64,000 nucleotides of DNA from Curvularia sp. ZM96 (lineage: Eukaryota > Ascomycota > Dothideomycetes > Pleosporales > Pleosporaceae), in NCBI GenBank assembly GCA_022457065.1, contig JAJGBQ010000005.1, positions 62,001 through 126,000 on the forward strand, given 5' to 3'. Positions within the stretch are counted from its first letter, which is position 1. The number at the start of each line of letters is the position of its first letter. The notes under the pieces were generated by a model. It did not search any database. It saw nothing but the letters and a program-made list of their open reading frames with translations, and had not been told where the DNA came from. The translations under genes and the position numbers were made by a program. Shown here in pieces: positions 22,965-34,730 of this stretch.

Positions 22965-23716
22965 GTTGAGGTGTTGCTACCGTCGTCCGCAATGTTATCC
23001 GTTTCCGACCCAGCGTCCTCTTCTAGTTCTGCATTGCAGACGAAGGTTACTCCGTCTGACGACCATTAATAATATTGTGAGCGGGCGGAATAGCTTGGCA
23101 ACGTAGGGCGCCCAAGATGGCGCTTAGCGTTTGGACGAGCGGTGATGCGAGTAAGATAAGACGCATGGACACTGAAAGCTCTAGTAATACTATGGGTTAG
23201 GGTTGGCTTGGCAAGAAACAATTCGCCCACATTGCTGTCCGCTTCGGGAATGTGCCAAGCCTCATTCAGCCTCGCGAACTTCGTGTCTGGATGACTGTAG
23301 CACAGGCTGAGTCAGTAGCGTTCTTAGTATGACCTTCGATTATTGTCCCTTGTAGAGATAGTGGAGGCGGGATAGTACACGATACATATGAGGCACAGCG
23401 TGCACGTGAATGGCTAGCACTTCAACATCGTGCGCTGACGATGTTGAGAGACCATTTTGTTGTCTCTAAAGAGTATGCAATCGTACGTAAGGCGGTGATC
23501 TCTAAAACTTGAGGCTATACAGCCACGAAGAATCATTATTGGGTGTTGCATGATTACGGCCCCAAAGAAGACCGAAATGAAGTACTTAAGAGATGCATTG
23601 AATGGACACGGCTTTTACATATCAATCTTCAAGCACTTAATTCGCACTCCACTATTATCCAGTATCTTCTTTTCTACCCCTTCAGAGTAGACTTTAGGTC
23701 TTCTAGCTTCGCGTCG
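22965..23716. promoter_or_regulatory. Divergent intergenic region with possible eroded coding sequence
   Basis: This region lies between the starts of the regulator-like gene and the GMC oxidoreductase. Around 23,370-23,480 the plus strand has an unrecognised coding-like stretch (translation EAQRAREWLALQHRALTML) that stops at 23,510. It could be a relic, but nothing firm can be said. Confidence 0.35.
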
Positions 23717-25899
23717 ATGATGGTTCAGATCTGGCCTTCCATTGCTGTCTTAGCAGCCTTTGCAATTGCAGCAAACGCGGATAGCGTCGAGTATGATTAT
23801 GTTATAATCGGTTCAGGCCCTGGCGGAGGATCTCTCGCGTAAGCCATTGAGCTAGTTCAGAAGTTCTGCTGAATCAATCATATTAACAAACAGCATAGGG
23901 CTAATCTAGCAACGAGCGGCTACTCCGTGTTTCTCATCGAAGCGGGAGGCGACGGCACAACTGAATTCGTTCAGGAGATCCCATCCTTGTAGGTTTATAT
24001 CTTGAGTCCCGTCACTATGCTAATCACCGTCGAAGAAATTCCGTTGCTGCTGAAAACCCTCCTCACTCATGGAGCTTTTTTGTTGACCATTTTGCGAACG
24101 AGACTCAGGCCCGACGCGACCCAAAGTACACTTACTTAAGGAGTAATGGGTCGTACTACGTGGGCCTCGAGCCTCCTGAAGATTCACACCCGTATGTATT
24201 CATTCTTTCTCCATTGAGAGGCTTCTCTCTTGCTGACACACCATCCAAATACAGAGTCGGTATTCTTTATCCTCGAGGTGCTACACTTGGCGGTAGCTCG
24301 CAAGTCAATGCTATGAATTTTGCGTGGGCACCGGACAATGAGTGGGATTACATCGCCAACCTCACTGGAGATGAAAGTTGGGGACATGAATACATGCGAA
24401 AGCATCTCATAGAGCTTGAGAACTGCACATATGTTCCACACGGTACTCCTGGACACGGCTTTGATGGTCCACTTGTAGTAAGTTCGGTACCATCTAGGTC
24501 GATGATCACCGCTGACGTGAAGCGAACACGTAGTCCAGCATGATGGATCCATTGATCACATCTGGAATTACATCGGACAATGTGGGTCGATTCGTGTCGT
24601 CCCTGATTCGCGAGACCGAAGGTATCGAAGCGGGAGACGTTGAGCAGTTGGCTGAATTACTTGTCCGTGATATCAACAGAATCGATCCGGATCGCTACGC
24701 GAGTAATCTGACATTCTTGCTTCCGCTAGCAATCGATCCCACGAGCGGTAGCAGAAGTAGTATTGGGAAACATCTCAACAGTGTGATGGAAGCTGGACAT
24801 CCTTTAACGATCAGTCTCCACTCGCTGGCGACGAGAGTTATTCTTGAGCAATGTGATGGAAGACCAAAAGCCTCTGCTGTCGAGTACATGGTTGGAGAAG
24901 GATTATACTCGGCAGACCGCAGATACAACGCATCACAGCAAGCAGACGATGTTAAGACTGTTCGCGCAAGGAAGGAGGTTATTGTAGCAGGAGGCACTTT
25001 CAACACTCCTCAGATCCTGAAGCTTAGCGGAATCGGACCGCGCGACGAATTGGAGAAGCTCGGAATACCGGTTGTTGTTGACCTACCGGCAGTGGTAAGT
25101 CTCGCATGTACATCAGGTTTTTTGTGATCTAGCTAATGATTCTTAGGGCAATTTCATGCAAGACAATTATGAAACACCAGTCCACATACGAGCTGAAGCT
25201 CCGTGGCAAGAGACTGCGAACTCGGCTTGCACCAGGACCTTCAACGAATCGGACCCATGCTTTGTTGCATGGAATACTAACGGGACTGGTCCTTACTCCT
25301 TATCTGGCGGTACATTTTTCCTAACCTGGCGAAGTAGTGTGAGCTGGGACGAAGACGCAGATCTTTTCTTCCTCAGTGCGGCTGGTTGGGGTGATTCTGG
25401 TTTCTATCCTGGCTTTTCTCTTAGACAACCAATCCCGGATATGTGGGGAACTTCAATAGTGAAGATGCAGACTGGCAATCCTTCCGGCAGCGTACGGCTT
25501 CAGTCCAGAGATCCGCGACAGGCCCCGAAGATCAACTTCAACTTCTTCTCCGAAAATTCTGAAAAGGACTTACAAGCTTTGGCTGAGGGCGTCAATCTCA
25601 TGATGCGCGCCTACGACGATGTTGGACTGCCCTACACGGTGGTTTCACCAAACCCAGAAGTTGAGATGCGTCAAGCCCTCATGGATGAAGCATTCAGCCA
25701 CCATGCTTCAAGCAGTTGTCGCATGGGTCCAGCGGGTGACCGTAACTCATGCGTGGATTCCAAATTCCGAGTACATGGTGTTGACAGTCTTCGTGTGGTG
25801 GACGCTTCCGTCTTCCCACGCGTGCCAGGTGCTATGCCGAACGGACCAACCTTTACTATTTCTCGCAAGGCGTACGCGGCTATCTTAGAAGATTCTTGA
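23717..25899 (+). CDS. Secreted GMC-family FAD oxidoreductase
   Basis: An extracellular FAD-dependent alcohol/sugar oxidase or dehydrogenase of the glucose-methanol-choline family. I model six exons: 23717-23838, 23899-23988, 24036-24191, 24255-24477, 24534-25094 and 25147-25899, with introns of 47-63 nt. All junctions keep phase, giving 634 aa. Residues 1-21 form a signal peptide ending in ANA. The FAD ADP-binding motif GSGPGGGSLAANLA and the following LIEAGGD strand are present. The family signatures PRGATLGGSSQVNAM (near residue 125) and GGTFNTPQILKLSGIGP (about 360) are intact. The C-terminal catalytic His lies in HHASSSCRMG and the Asn partner in PNGPTF. Substrate is unknown; aryl-alcohol, glucose and choline branches all fit. 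It may be a tailoring enzyme of the neighbouring metabolite locus, but secretion argues for an independent role. Confidence 0.9.
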
Positions 25900-26028
25900 G
25901 AGACAGCTTGATAGCTAGATTGAAGCAGGTCGGGTCTCACTAACATGGAAGCTTGCCCAGCAACATGGAATAGTTTGCAGATCAGAATATATGAAATTCA
26001 TGATATGGTGATTTTTGCAACATGCCAA

Positions 26029-28270
26029 CTATTGCTTCTGCTCTAATGAAATGCTGGAACTACCCTTGAGCACCAACTTTCCCATAGGTGGCCCGTGCGC
26101 ATCGACTACATGGCCCCGTCCAGCGCGGAGACGGGCAAGGCCGTGATGGGCGCACACCATGGGTGGCTCGGAGCGCGTTTGCAGGAGCCCCACGCTGTCT
26201 TGCAACGCTGCATGCAGTACCGCCGTCTTGCCTTTGCACTCGCTGTACTGGATCAGGTCGAGCGCGGTCAGCGACGCCCTGTGGCGGAATAGTACCATGT
26301 TCAGCGCCCGCTGCGCCTCGTCGCCGACCTTGCCCAGCTCGACAAAACGACCAATGCGGGGGCAATGCAATGCCACGATGCCTGGGGCAGCGGCCCACGG
26401 AGCGAATTGAGGACGTCGACCCCGTCGCCACCCGTCTGTGCCATGACGGCGGCACCAAAGGCGTCGCTGCAGCTGCTGAAGATGCGGTGGGCCGGAATGT
26501 TATAGCGGCTCATCAAGAGGTCGGCGTTGCATGTGCTGTGCAAGCACAATGGCGGCCTGGCCCAGGGCTCCCGCCGCTGAGTGGATCAGGATGCGTTTGC
26601 CTCGCTGCAGGCGGGCGACGTGGTGGAGGGCGAGATGGGCGGTGCCGTAAGCATACGGCACTGCTACAGCGCTCGTCCATCGGGCCTGCGCCCGCGATGC
26701 AAAACGGCCACGAAAAATGCCGCAGATCGGGTCCCCGATTCGAAGCCGGCTCTCAACGGCGTTTCGACCCAATCGCGTGACGATGCCAGCGCTCTCATGG
26801 CCAACAAAGTCGCTGTCCGCCTCAATGAGGCCCATGGCCGTCATGACATCCTGGAAGTTGATTCCGAACGCACTTTGCTCGATGAACCGCATCAGATTCT
26901 GCCCAGCCTCAGGTACCTCCCACACAAGCTCTCTCCCTTCTTCTCGCCATAGCCGCCTTTGTGTCGACGATGGCCTTTGGCACAGCACATCGTCCTGCGT
27001 GAAATCTGGCCGTAGGCGAGGAACATGTAGCAACCCGTCCTTGACCACATACTCCCAGTTCATCCTGGTGGTAGTAGTGTCTTTGCTCTGGCCAAAAGCT
27101 TCCCGATAGACGTGCACCGCATTCCCAACCATCTCTGCTGTCCATGGGCTAGTGGACGATTCAAAATCCAGGTGTGCATACCGCTTGCTTACATCCTCCC
27201 GCCGCAGGGTCCGGAACAGTCCTTGGACGAGTGCACGTTGGGGCATGCTTGTGTCAATGACTCCTCCGCAGCTTAGCCAGAGGACTCCATAGCTGCCAGA
27301 GACAATGCTGCGCAGTGCGTCGAATCCGCTTGGTCCCAGGGTGTACAGAAATGCGCCGTCCATATAGACGGTAACAATCACTGCCTCTGATTTGCCTAGT
27401 CACGGCGTCAAGAATCATATGCGCGCATGCTTGGCGCAGCCTGACCTGAGACTCGATCAGTACCCTAGACGGCCAAAATCGCATTGATTCTTTGACGTCC
27501 GTAGGGATGCCCTAATATATGTCCAACTCCCAGGTGCACTTGGGATAAAGTCTTTCTTCTAGCAGCGCATGTTCAACCTCTCGTGTGGTTCCATTATGCA
27601 TTCTTTGCAAGCGGAAATCCCGTATCTCAAACGGAAGCGGCTCATGACCATCCTTATGCTGTTCCAATGTACTAGGAACCAACTATATATGGAATTCGGT
27701 ATGATGATTGGTCCAAGACTTGAGCTCGGCCAGTGCCTGCACCGATATGAAATCGACGGAGTGTGGGATGAGCGTATCACCCTCTTCGAGGTGATCAGCC
27801 AGAGTGCAACAACACGCCTGAAATATGGAGTCCAAGGTTGTTGGATGAAAGATATAGCTGTCTCTGGACCCTTCGCTCATGTAGGCGATAGGTGCAATGT
27901 GGAACTGCGTGATTGAGCTTCTCGCCAAGACCTTACTATCGCCCAAGTTTCGAAAGAATGGCCCGTGGTAAAATTCCATGTTGCGCAATGAGGAAAACAC
28001 AGTGTCCGTAGTGACGAGACTGGGCTTCTCTCCTCCAATCAAGACGTCGTCAGCTTTGGGCTGCTTAGTAGACGTTCTCAATCCGACTTGCCTATGATCT
28101 TCTTCGCTGCGCCTACGTAACCTCGACAATGTCGACCATGTACCGTTGTTCACGGAGAAGAGTTCAAACTCGTACCAATTTTCGAGGTCGATTTCAGACT
28201 CACTACACGGCCTGAGTGAGAAGACAGTCTCAACGCCAGAGGAATGAGCAACCTTCAACGTATAAGCTGG
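26029..28270 (-). pseudogene. Highly reducing polyketide synthase relic (DH and ER parts)
   Basis: Three blocks on the minus strand align in order with the middle of a fungal type I reducing PKS. Block 1 (about 28,270-27,683) is the C-terminal half of the dehydratase domain, including YHGPFFRNLG and HPTTLDSIFQA. Block 2 (27,381-26,500) is the linker plus enoyl reductase start, with INFQDVMTAMGLI, GHESAGIVTRLG and HSAAGALGQAAI. Block 3 (26,549-26,029) continues the reductase in two further frames (GRFVELGKVG and SLTALDLIQYSE). Frameshifts separate the blocks and the usual long stretch between DH and ER is shortened. No ketosynthase, acyltransferase, ketoreductase or carrier domain exists in the window. 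The locus is therefore not functional. It marks a lost or fragmented polyketide cluster beside the terpenoid genes. Confidence 0.8.
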
Positions 28271-28467
28271 AGTTACACAATCAGTTCACTCTTTAAGCAC
28301 AGCCATTTTCGTCGATCTTCAATTACACCAATACATCAGACAGAGACCTTGATAGCAGTACCGTAACTTAAATTGCATAAACCAGTGGTTTTCGACTAGC
28401 GTACCCTTACACAACTGGTATGTACAGAGTAACGAAACAGCTAAATCTTGCCTATGATCTGTACCTT

Positions 28468-29828
28468 CTAGACCTTTCCAACAACAGCAGAGTTGTTGAT
28501 CTCTGCGAAAGCCATAATTGCGCGTTGCGGGAGTGACTCAATGTAGCGTTGCCAGTCATCCTTGCATGCGTTACACAACTTGACGCCTCCAAAACGATGG
28601 AGTTCGTTGGAGCCATATGAATTGCGGGACTGGCGTTTTCCGCAGTGACGATTCTGGTCCGCCTTCAACATCTCACTCATGCCTTCAAACATCAGTTTGT
28701 CGGAAGACTCCAGGGCCTTGTGATAACGTGCCGTGAGTGAGGGCGCTGAGGTGACAGCGTCAATCCGGTTCCAGAGCTTTCGGTTCTGTCGGGCTTGAGC
28801 AACGACTTCGGCTGTCTCTTCTCTGCCAATGGTGCAACCATCTTCGATGTAACGGTAACGCCGCATAGTAATGAATAGGGGTCCTCCAAAGTACCGAACA
28901 AAGTTGGTAACAACACTGAGCTGAGGTCTGTTAGACCAAGCACAGTCCAAGGCCCAAAGCACCTCGCGGCATCTTCGAACCGCTGAAACACGGAGTTCTG
29001 GGTGGGTGTATTGGAAAGTATTGTTCGTCTCTCCTTCAGAGCGATGTTTGAAGAAAGCGACGGCGTCGTACATAGTGTCGCCAATCTCACACAAGATCTC
29101 AAATTGTTGCTCCGTGAACCAAACGTCGTCCAGGTCGTTACATGCTAGCGCAGCAGCAATGGTGAATCTTGCCAACGCGTCTGCGTCTCGTAGGCGGAAC
29201 CATTGACGCGGTGAGTGTGCAAGAGCATTGACATATCTTCGAAACAGCTCACCCTCGCGCCGGTCACTGGTTTTGTCGGCGGTTATGAGCAAGAAGCTAC
29301 GGTATTCACGTGACATATCGGCGCTAGCGCGCAATCAAAAGGTTAGTACAAGCGTTATATCGCGTCGTCTAAATTCCGAGTGCTATTTCACTTACTGGCC
29401 GCGGGTGCCTGCAAAAAGGGCATCAAGTACGTCTTGAAGATTGTAGCCTAGCATCTCGTCGCCAGCTATCACGTCCACCAAGCTGCCACGGAATTCGGCG
29501 ATCGTGCCGATGACGATGATGCGCATGAATGCAACATAACGGTTCCAGTTCGTGTATGTTGGAATGACAGTCCGTGCATATTCGAATGCTGTCGTGAACA
29601 CCTCGTCCTTGGTCTTCTGCGGAAGATCGACTCCTTGTAAATCATTCGCAAGGACAGATGGATAATACCATTTGTCTACCGGCGCCGTAGCGTCCCTCGT
29701 GTCGACTCTGATATTGAAATTACTCTTTTTGTACTCGATTGCAATTTGAACTAGTGTTTCACATACCCTGGGCGCGCTTCTAGCGTGATCGGTGCTGCAC
29801 CAAGTTTTCGCGTAGTAGTAGAAGACAT
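28468..29828 (-). CDS. ABA3-type sesquiterpene synthase (alpha-ionylideneethane synthase family)
   Basis: In fungi this enzyme family converts farnesyl diphosphate to alpha-ionylideneethane, the carbon skeleton of abscisic acid. I model three exons: 29828-29767, 29707-29396 and 29323-28468. Introns of 59 nt (GTATGT to ATCAG) and 72 nt (GTAAGT, ACTAACC branch, GCTAG) give an intact 409-aa protein. Family hallmarks are DKWYYPSVLANDL (about residues 32-44), YTNWNRYVAFMRIIV, the GELFRRYVNAL segment, ACNDLDDVWFTE, and GDTMYDAVAFFKHRSEGETN, with a late FGGPLFITMRRYR helix. The usual class I pair of DDxxD and NSE metal motifs is not evident; the family is known to be unusual in this respect. The C-terminal end carries CNAC, resembling half of a zinc ribbon. 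The neighbours are two P450s, as in known fungal abscisic acid clusters. Product identity is not proven. Confidence 0.85.
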
Positions 29829-30121
29829 GATAGCTGTAAACTCTGTTGAATGTGTTATGGAATGACTATAATCTGACTTGTTCCATCCTCAAATTTACTA
29901 TTTGAGCTTATATCATTGGACTCCTGGTTGAGCAAAGTCAGCCTCGGGCAATTTTGTGGTGTAGATCTCGTGCAATTTCCCACGGACTCCGAAAAAATGC
30001 CCGGCCAAGATATATTAAGCTCCGAAGAGCAAAAATACAGATCATTGTAAACCTAGATCAAAAGATATACAGTCAAGTGTTCGAGTGCTTGTTAATTCGC
30101 CAGCTGCTCATACCATTGATC
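29829..30121. promoter_or_regulatory. Bidirectional promoter of the terpene synthase and first P450
   Basis: A 293-bp region separates the divergent start codons of the ABA3-like gene and P450 number 1. The shared promoter suggests joint control by one cluster regulator. No specific binding site was identified with confidence; a CGG..CCG-type site search is warranted. Confidence 0.6.
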
Positions 30122-31987
30122 ATGGACTTACCGTCTTACCTGGAGCCCTACCGGGCGTATACATCATTTCTCAAGAGCCTCTCATTTCCTAGCATACTCT
30201 GGATGTCAGTTTCAACTGTATGAATCCGGTGCATCTTCTTTCGCGATTCAAGCTAACCTTCACAACGTTCAGTTTGCCGTATTTTTCCTACTCACATATG
30301 CTCACGCGAGACTTTGGCACCCTTTGCGTCATTTCCCTGGTCCATGGTTGAATAGTGTCTCACCACTGCCTGCCGCGTTCATGCTACTGATTGGGAAACA
30401 ACACACTTATTACTACAAGTTGCATAAAAAATACGGTAGGTTCCGTGCTCAAATCCTACCAGTTGATAAGTATTCTCATGGTAAAACTACTATACAGGCC
30501 CCGCCGTGCGTGTATCCCCAGATGAGGTTGTCTTTTCTACACCAGAGTCTTGGGATGAGGTCTATGGATATAGGGTATGTAGAGAGGTCGCTCTTATGGT
30601 TTAATGATTCTACTAATCGCTACAATATAGAAAGGAAATATCATGGAAAAAAGCCCGATTTTCATTGGCGTGGTGTCTCCTTTGAATGGCTGCGTTGGCA
30701 TAGGTCTTGCGAAAGGAAAAGAACACGCTCGTCAAAGACGGGCACTGGCGCCCAGTCTCTCGAAAACTGCGTTGAAGGGACAAGAAGCGATCCTCCAGGT
30801 TCATGTCAACAAGCTCATAACTGCAATTCGTGATATAACTCGAGCCAAGCAAGAGGCCATAAACATGGCCGATTGGTGTAAGTTGACTTGGAATGAGTGA
30901 TATACCGGCGATGACTAATCAAGACTTGATAGTCTCTTATGTTACGTTTGACGTTATAGGAGACCTATGCTTTGCTGAACCGTTTGGCTGTTTGGATCAG
31001 GGTGCAGCCACTGAGTGGTCTACATCGGTCAACAACGTCCTCATCTCAGCTACCTGGGATCAGGCAATACGAAGAGCTGCAGGCGTCGACAGCTGGCTCA
31101 GAAATATTCTCCTCAAGTTCGTCCCAAAAGAGGTTGCTACCTGGAGAATGACTCATATGAAACAGTCGCAAGAAAAGACCTTGGCGCGTATGTTAACCCT
31201 ACAATGATCCTCGATGACTCAATATCTAACACATGATATAGGAATCGCCAAGAAAGACTTACCTCGGCAAGACATCATGTATCATCTGCTTCACCAAGAA
31301 GATCAGCAAAAGGCACTGAAACTTACCGAGATCATTCTTAACATGGTGCTATTCGTTGCCGCTGGGTCAGAAACAACATCAATACAGCTTACTGCAATGA
31401 CGTACCTGCTTTGTACAAATCCCGATGCATACAAAAAGGTCATCGAGGAGATACGAGGTAAATTCAAAACGGCGGAGGACATCACCCTCGCCACTGTGAC
31501 AGATCTAGCATACTTGGGAGCTTGTGCCCAAGAAAGCCTTCGTCTCTACCCCCCTGGTTCCATCGCAGGGCAAAGGATTGTACCCCCCGGGGGAGCTACG
31601 ATAAATGGACAGCATATTCCAGCTGGATACACAGTGTCTGTCTCGCCTTGGGTTGCAGCCCGCTCGCCTCTGAATTTCACCGAACCCGATGAATTTCGTC
31701 CTGAGCGCTGGTTCAGGGAAGGAAAATACTCGGAGGATAAGTTGAATGCCTCCCAAGCTTTTGGTTATGGACCGAAAAGCTGTCTGGGTCAAAACCTAGC
31801 CCAGTTTGAGGTTGCCTTGATTTTTTCACATCTATTGTTTAACTTTGACATGGAATTGTCAAAAGGCCCTGGCCATGCAGAAGACAATCAGAAGTGGGTT
31901 TCAAAGTCAGACAAGAGCGACATTAAGGTATATCAAGCTCTGCTCAAACCGAATCTGTGGGTTAGTTTCAGGGAGAGAAATTTGTAA
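30122..31987 (+). CDS. Cytochrome P450 monooxygenase (cluster P450 1)
   Basis: A membrane-anchored microsomal haem monooxygenase. I model six exons: 30122-30217, 30273-30435, 30498-30574, 30631-30877, 30933-31187 and 31242-31987. Introns of 54-62 nt all have GT-AG borders and consistent phase, giving 527 aa. The N-terminal helix spans the first junction (about residues 22-42), followed by the proline-rich HFPGPW hinge. The I-helix motif is AAGSETTS (about 317-324), the K-helix ExxR is ESLR (about 375), and the haem loop is FGYGPKSCLG with Cys about 460. It is complete and probably active. It is transcribed divergently from the ABA3-type synthase. By analogy with Botrytis ABA1 and ABA2 it may oxidise the ionylidene skeleton, but which position it acts on cannot be read from sequence. 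Its general appearance is of the isotrichodermin C-15 hydroxylase-like group. Confidence 0.9.
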
Positions 31988-32942
31988 AAGCTTTACTTGG
32001 CTAATAGAAGAGCCTGCACCACCACGAATTCAACCCTTTTTATTTTGAAAACTCAAACGGAAAGTCCATGAAACATACAGTGTTGAAGTGGTAGACTTGG
32101 GACGTTGCTATTGATGCTAGAGGGTGGTTGCTCTGGATGGCCAATTTGGCATCCGCACTTCGGTGAATGTAATTCCTACGCAGACAGTGTAGAGAAATGC
32201 AACATGTTGCAACATCTGTTCCCAACCAGAACATGAATTAGCCATGTGAGTTACCAAACTGTGAACTCACGGAAATGTGACCTACAACACGCGCTTCTTT
32301 CAGAATTCCTTGATTTTTTCATATTCAACAGGCCGGCCATTTTCATCCCATGTGTGTCGCTGTCACTCACTCATTGTTTCTCCAAAACCCTGCAGCTAGG
32401 CACTATCCTGAAACCATGATAGTGATGTCATCAGAATTATCAGTAGAGTAGATGTCATCTCTAGGAAATCAGCCGTGATTTTGCTCGGGGTTACTATGCT
32501 GCAGGCCCCACCCTGAACATTACACAGACGTATTAGACCTCGTATTGGCGCGACTAATACGAAAGGCTAATCCCGGTCTTATACTATAAACGCCTATTGT
32601 ACGCAATCATCTACAGAAGGATCGGGCATTATTACCGGTGAGACATCAGTAAACACCGGTCATTTGCCCGACTACCGAAAGTCTATCTGGCAGAGACTCG
32701 CTGCATGTAAGAAAAATTGTCCGAATGGAACTGCGGTGTATTTTTTTCAAAAACCGCTGCATAGTTACAGATTTCTGCCGAAATTAGGAATACAATGGAT
32801 TTTGGTTATATGGGATAATCCCATTGTTGATGGATCTCTAAATGTGGTGATCTCTCTTCACACGTCAAGACGACTACGGCGTTTATTCACAGCTTTTGGG
32901 TACTTAAGGTATACTTCAAGCTTGGAAGATAAAGAAGCAATC
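31988..32942. promoter_or_regulatory. Intergenic region between the two P450 genes
   Basis: A 955-bp spacer containing the terminator of P450 1 and the promoter of P450 2. An in-frame open extension reaches back from the second P450 start to about 32,664, but it has no membrane anchor or P450 features and is probably leader. No additional gene is seen. Confidence 0.5.
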
Positions 32943-34730
32943 ATGCTGTCCACCCCCCTCGAGATCTCCAATACTACAGCTCTCTTACTCGTCTCTGCGG
33001 GTCTGGGGCTTTGGTATATATGCACATCTTTGCATTCGTGGTACCGCCTTCGCCACATCCCTGCTCCCTCAGTACTCGCTTCGTTTTCATATTTATGGCT
33101 TGGACGCAATACCTTCAGTGGAAAGCAGTATTGGGTGCATCGCGAGCTACACGCGAAATATGGACCGTTCGTGCGGATTGGACCAAACGAAATCATGACA
33201 GACGATGTGAGCGTAATCAAGCAGATATGCTCATCACGTGGCCCCTACCAGCGGAGCTCATGGTATCAGACCGGCCGCTTCAACCCTTACCACGACAACC
33301 TCCTTTCAATGCTTGGGACACCCGCACACCGAGAGCTGAAAACAAAGGTCCTGACCACTATTAGTCCACGAGAGAACCCAGGCATGGAGCAAGCAATAAA
33401 TGAGCAAGTCGAAACCTTTGTCCGGGTGGTTCGTAGGCGATACGCATCTACGTCATCCGAGAATAAGCAGGCGCTGCTAGACTTGGGCCCTATGTCATTG
33501 TTCTTCACCATGGATGTCACAACGTGTCTCGTCTTTGGGCGAGCGATTGGAGATATGGAAGATGAAACAGATCACTCAGGTTTCTTGAAGCATGTGGCAG
33601 ACCTCTGGCCTCAAATGTCGACCTCGGCCGATGTGCCCTGGATCCGCAAGATCATCTTCTCCCCATTGTTCTTGAAACTCCTAGGACCAAAGGTGTCAGA
33701 CAAGACAGGCTTTGGAAACCTCATGGCGTAAGTTCTCCCTTCGGAAGATCTTTGAGAAGAGACGTAACTGATTTACTCTATTAGGTTCGCTGAGCGCCTT
33801 GTCAAAGAACGATTCAAGACCGAGGGTAAAGGTGAAAAACAAGATATGCTGGTGAGTGTTCATGATATATATTCTCGCTTAGATATAGCGATCTAGTTCG
33901 CTGACCTATTGTTGGGCAGACGGCGATGATGCGGACTGGCTTCAGTCAGACAGAGTGTGAAAATTATGCTTTGTTGCTCTTGCTGTCAGGAACCGAAAGT
34001 ACCGCGTGTGCTATCCGTGCAGTGCTTAGTTATATCATTACCACACCCTCAGTATACTTCAAGCTCAAAGAGGAGATCTCTGTCGCCGTACGTGACGGTA
34101 CAGTCTCATCGCCGATAACGTTTGCACAAGCCAAGAGGCTTCCATATCTTCAGGTAAACAGAAAACCACTTTCGGACTCATCCATGCATTTCATTAACGC
34201 TTTCATCGATTTAGGCAACGATATACGAAGGCATTCGAATGCGCACCCCTCTACTCGGCTTGTGGCCCAAGTGGTCTGCTTCAAATGAAACACTTCTTGG
34301 GGTTCCTATTCCCGCGGGTACATGTGTATGCATGAACACATCTGCTTTACTACGCTCCCCAAAACTTTTTGGGGGTGATGCAGATGTCTATAATCCAGAG
34401 CGATTTATGTCTCTAGATGACAAGACCCGTATGGAAATGGAGCATAACGTAGAGTTAGCTTTTGGAACCGGGCAATGGATGTGTATAGGAAAGAGCATCG
34501 CATTGACAGAAATAAACAAGCTCATTTTTGAGGTAAGCATTCTCATACGGCAACAAGGGCCATCTCCCTCCTTTTTATTGTCATTTCGCTAATCTGGACG
34601 TGTTCATTGATAGTTACTTCGAAACTTCGACATACAAGTGGCCAACCCCGTGATGCCGCACAAAATCCAGAGCTATGGAATATTCCTGGAGTCAGAGATG
34701 TTTCTCAAGTTCAAAGAGAGCTCAATTTGA
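32943..34730 (+). CDS. Cytochrome P450 monooxygenase (cluster P450 2)
   Basis: The second complete P450 of the locus. Five exons: 32943-33727, 33785-33851, 33920-34153, 34215-34532 and 34614-34730. Introns are 57, 68, 61 and 81 nt, all GT-AG and phase-consistent, giving 506 aa. ATG 32943 was chosen because it puts a hydrophobic anchor (about residues 10-28) and the RLRHIPAPS hinge where expected. The I-helix motif is LLSGTEST (about 310), ExxR is EGIR (about 368), and the haem loop is FGTGQWMCIGK with Cys 452. It resembles the pisatin-demethylase-like group of fungal P450s. It is tandem with P450 1 and shares no close identity with it, so the pair is not a recent duplication. A role in oxidising the ABA3 product is inferred from position only. 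Confidence 0.9.

Noticed and set aside
26088..26780. 230-codon plus-strand frame over the PKS relic
   Set aside because: It is antisense to recognisable enoyl reductase sequence and has low-complexity Arg/Ala/Gly composition.
29700..29828. Apparent frameshift near the 5' end of the ABA3-type gene
   Set aside because: The ATG frame hits a stop near 29,752 and another frame then looks coding. A 59-nt intron with GTATGT donor and ATCAG acceptor joins the frames cleanly just before the conserved WYYP segment, so a mutation need not be invoked.
32664..32942. N-terminal extension of the second P450
   Set aside because: The extension has no membrane anchor and would bury the expected anchor at residue 100 or beyond. 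The start at 32,943 fits the family.
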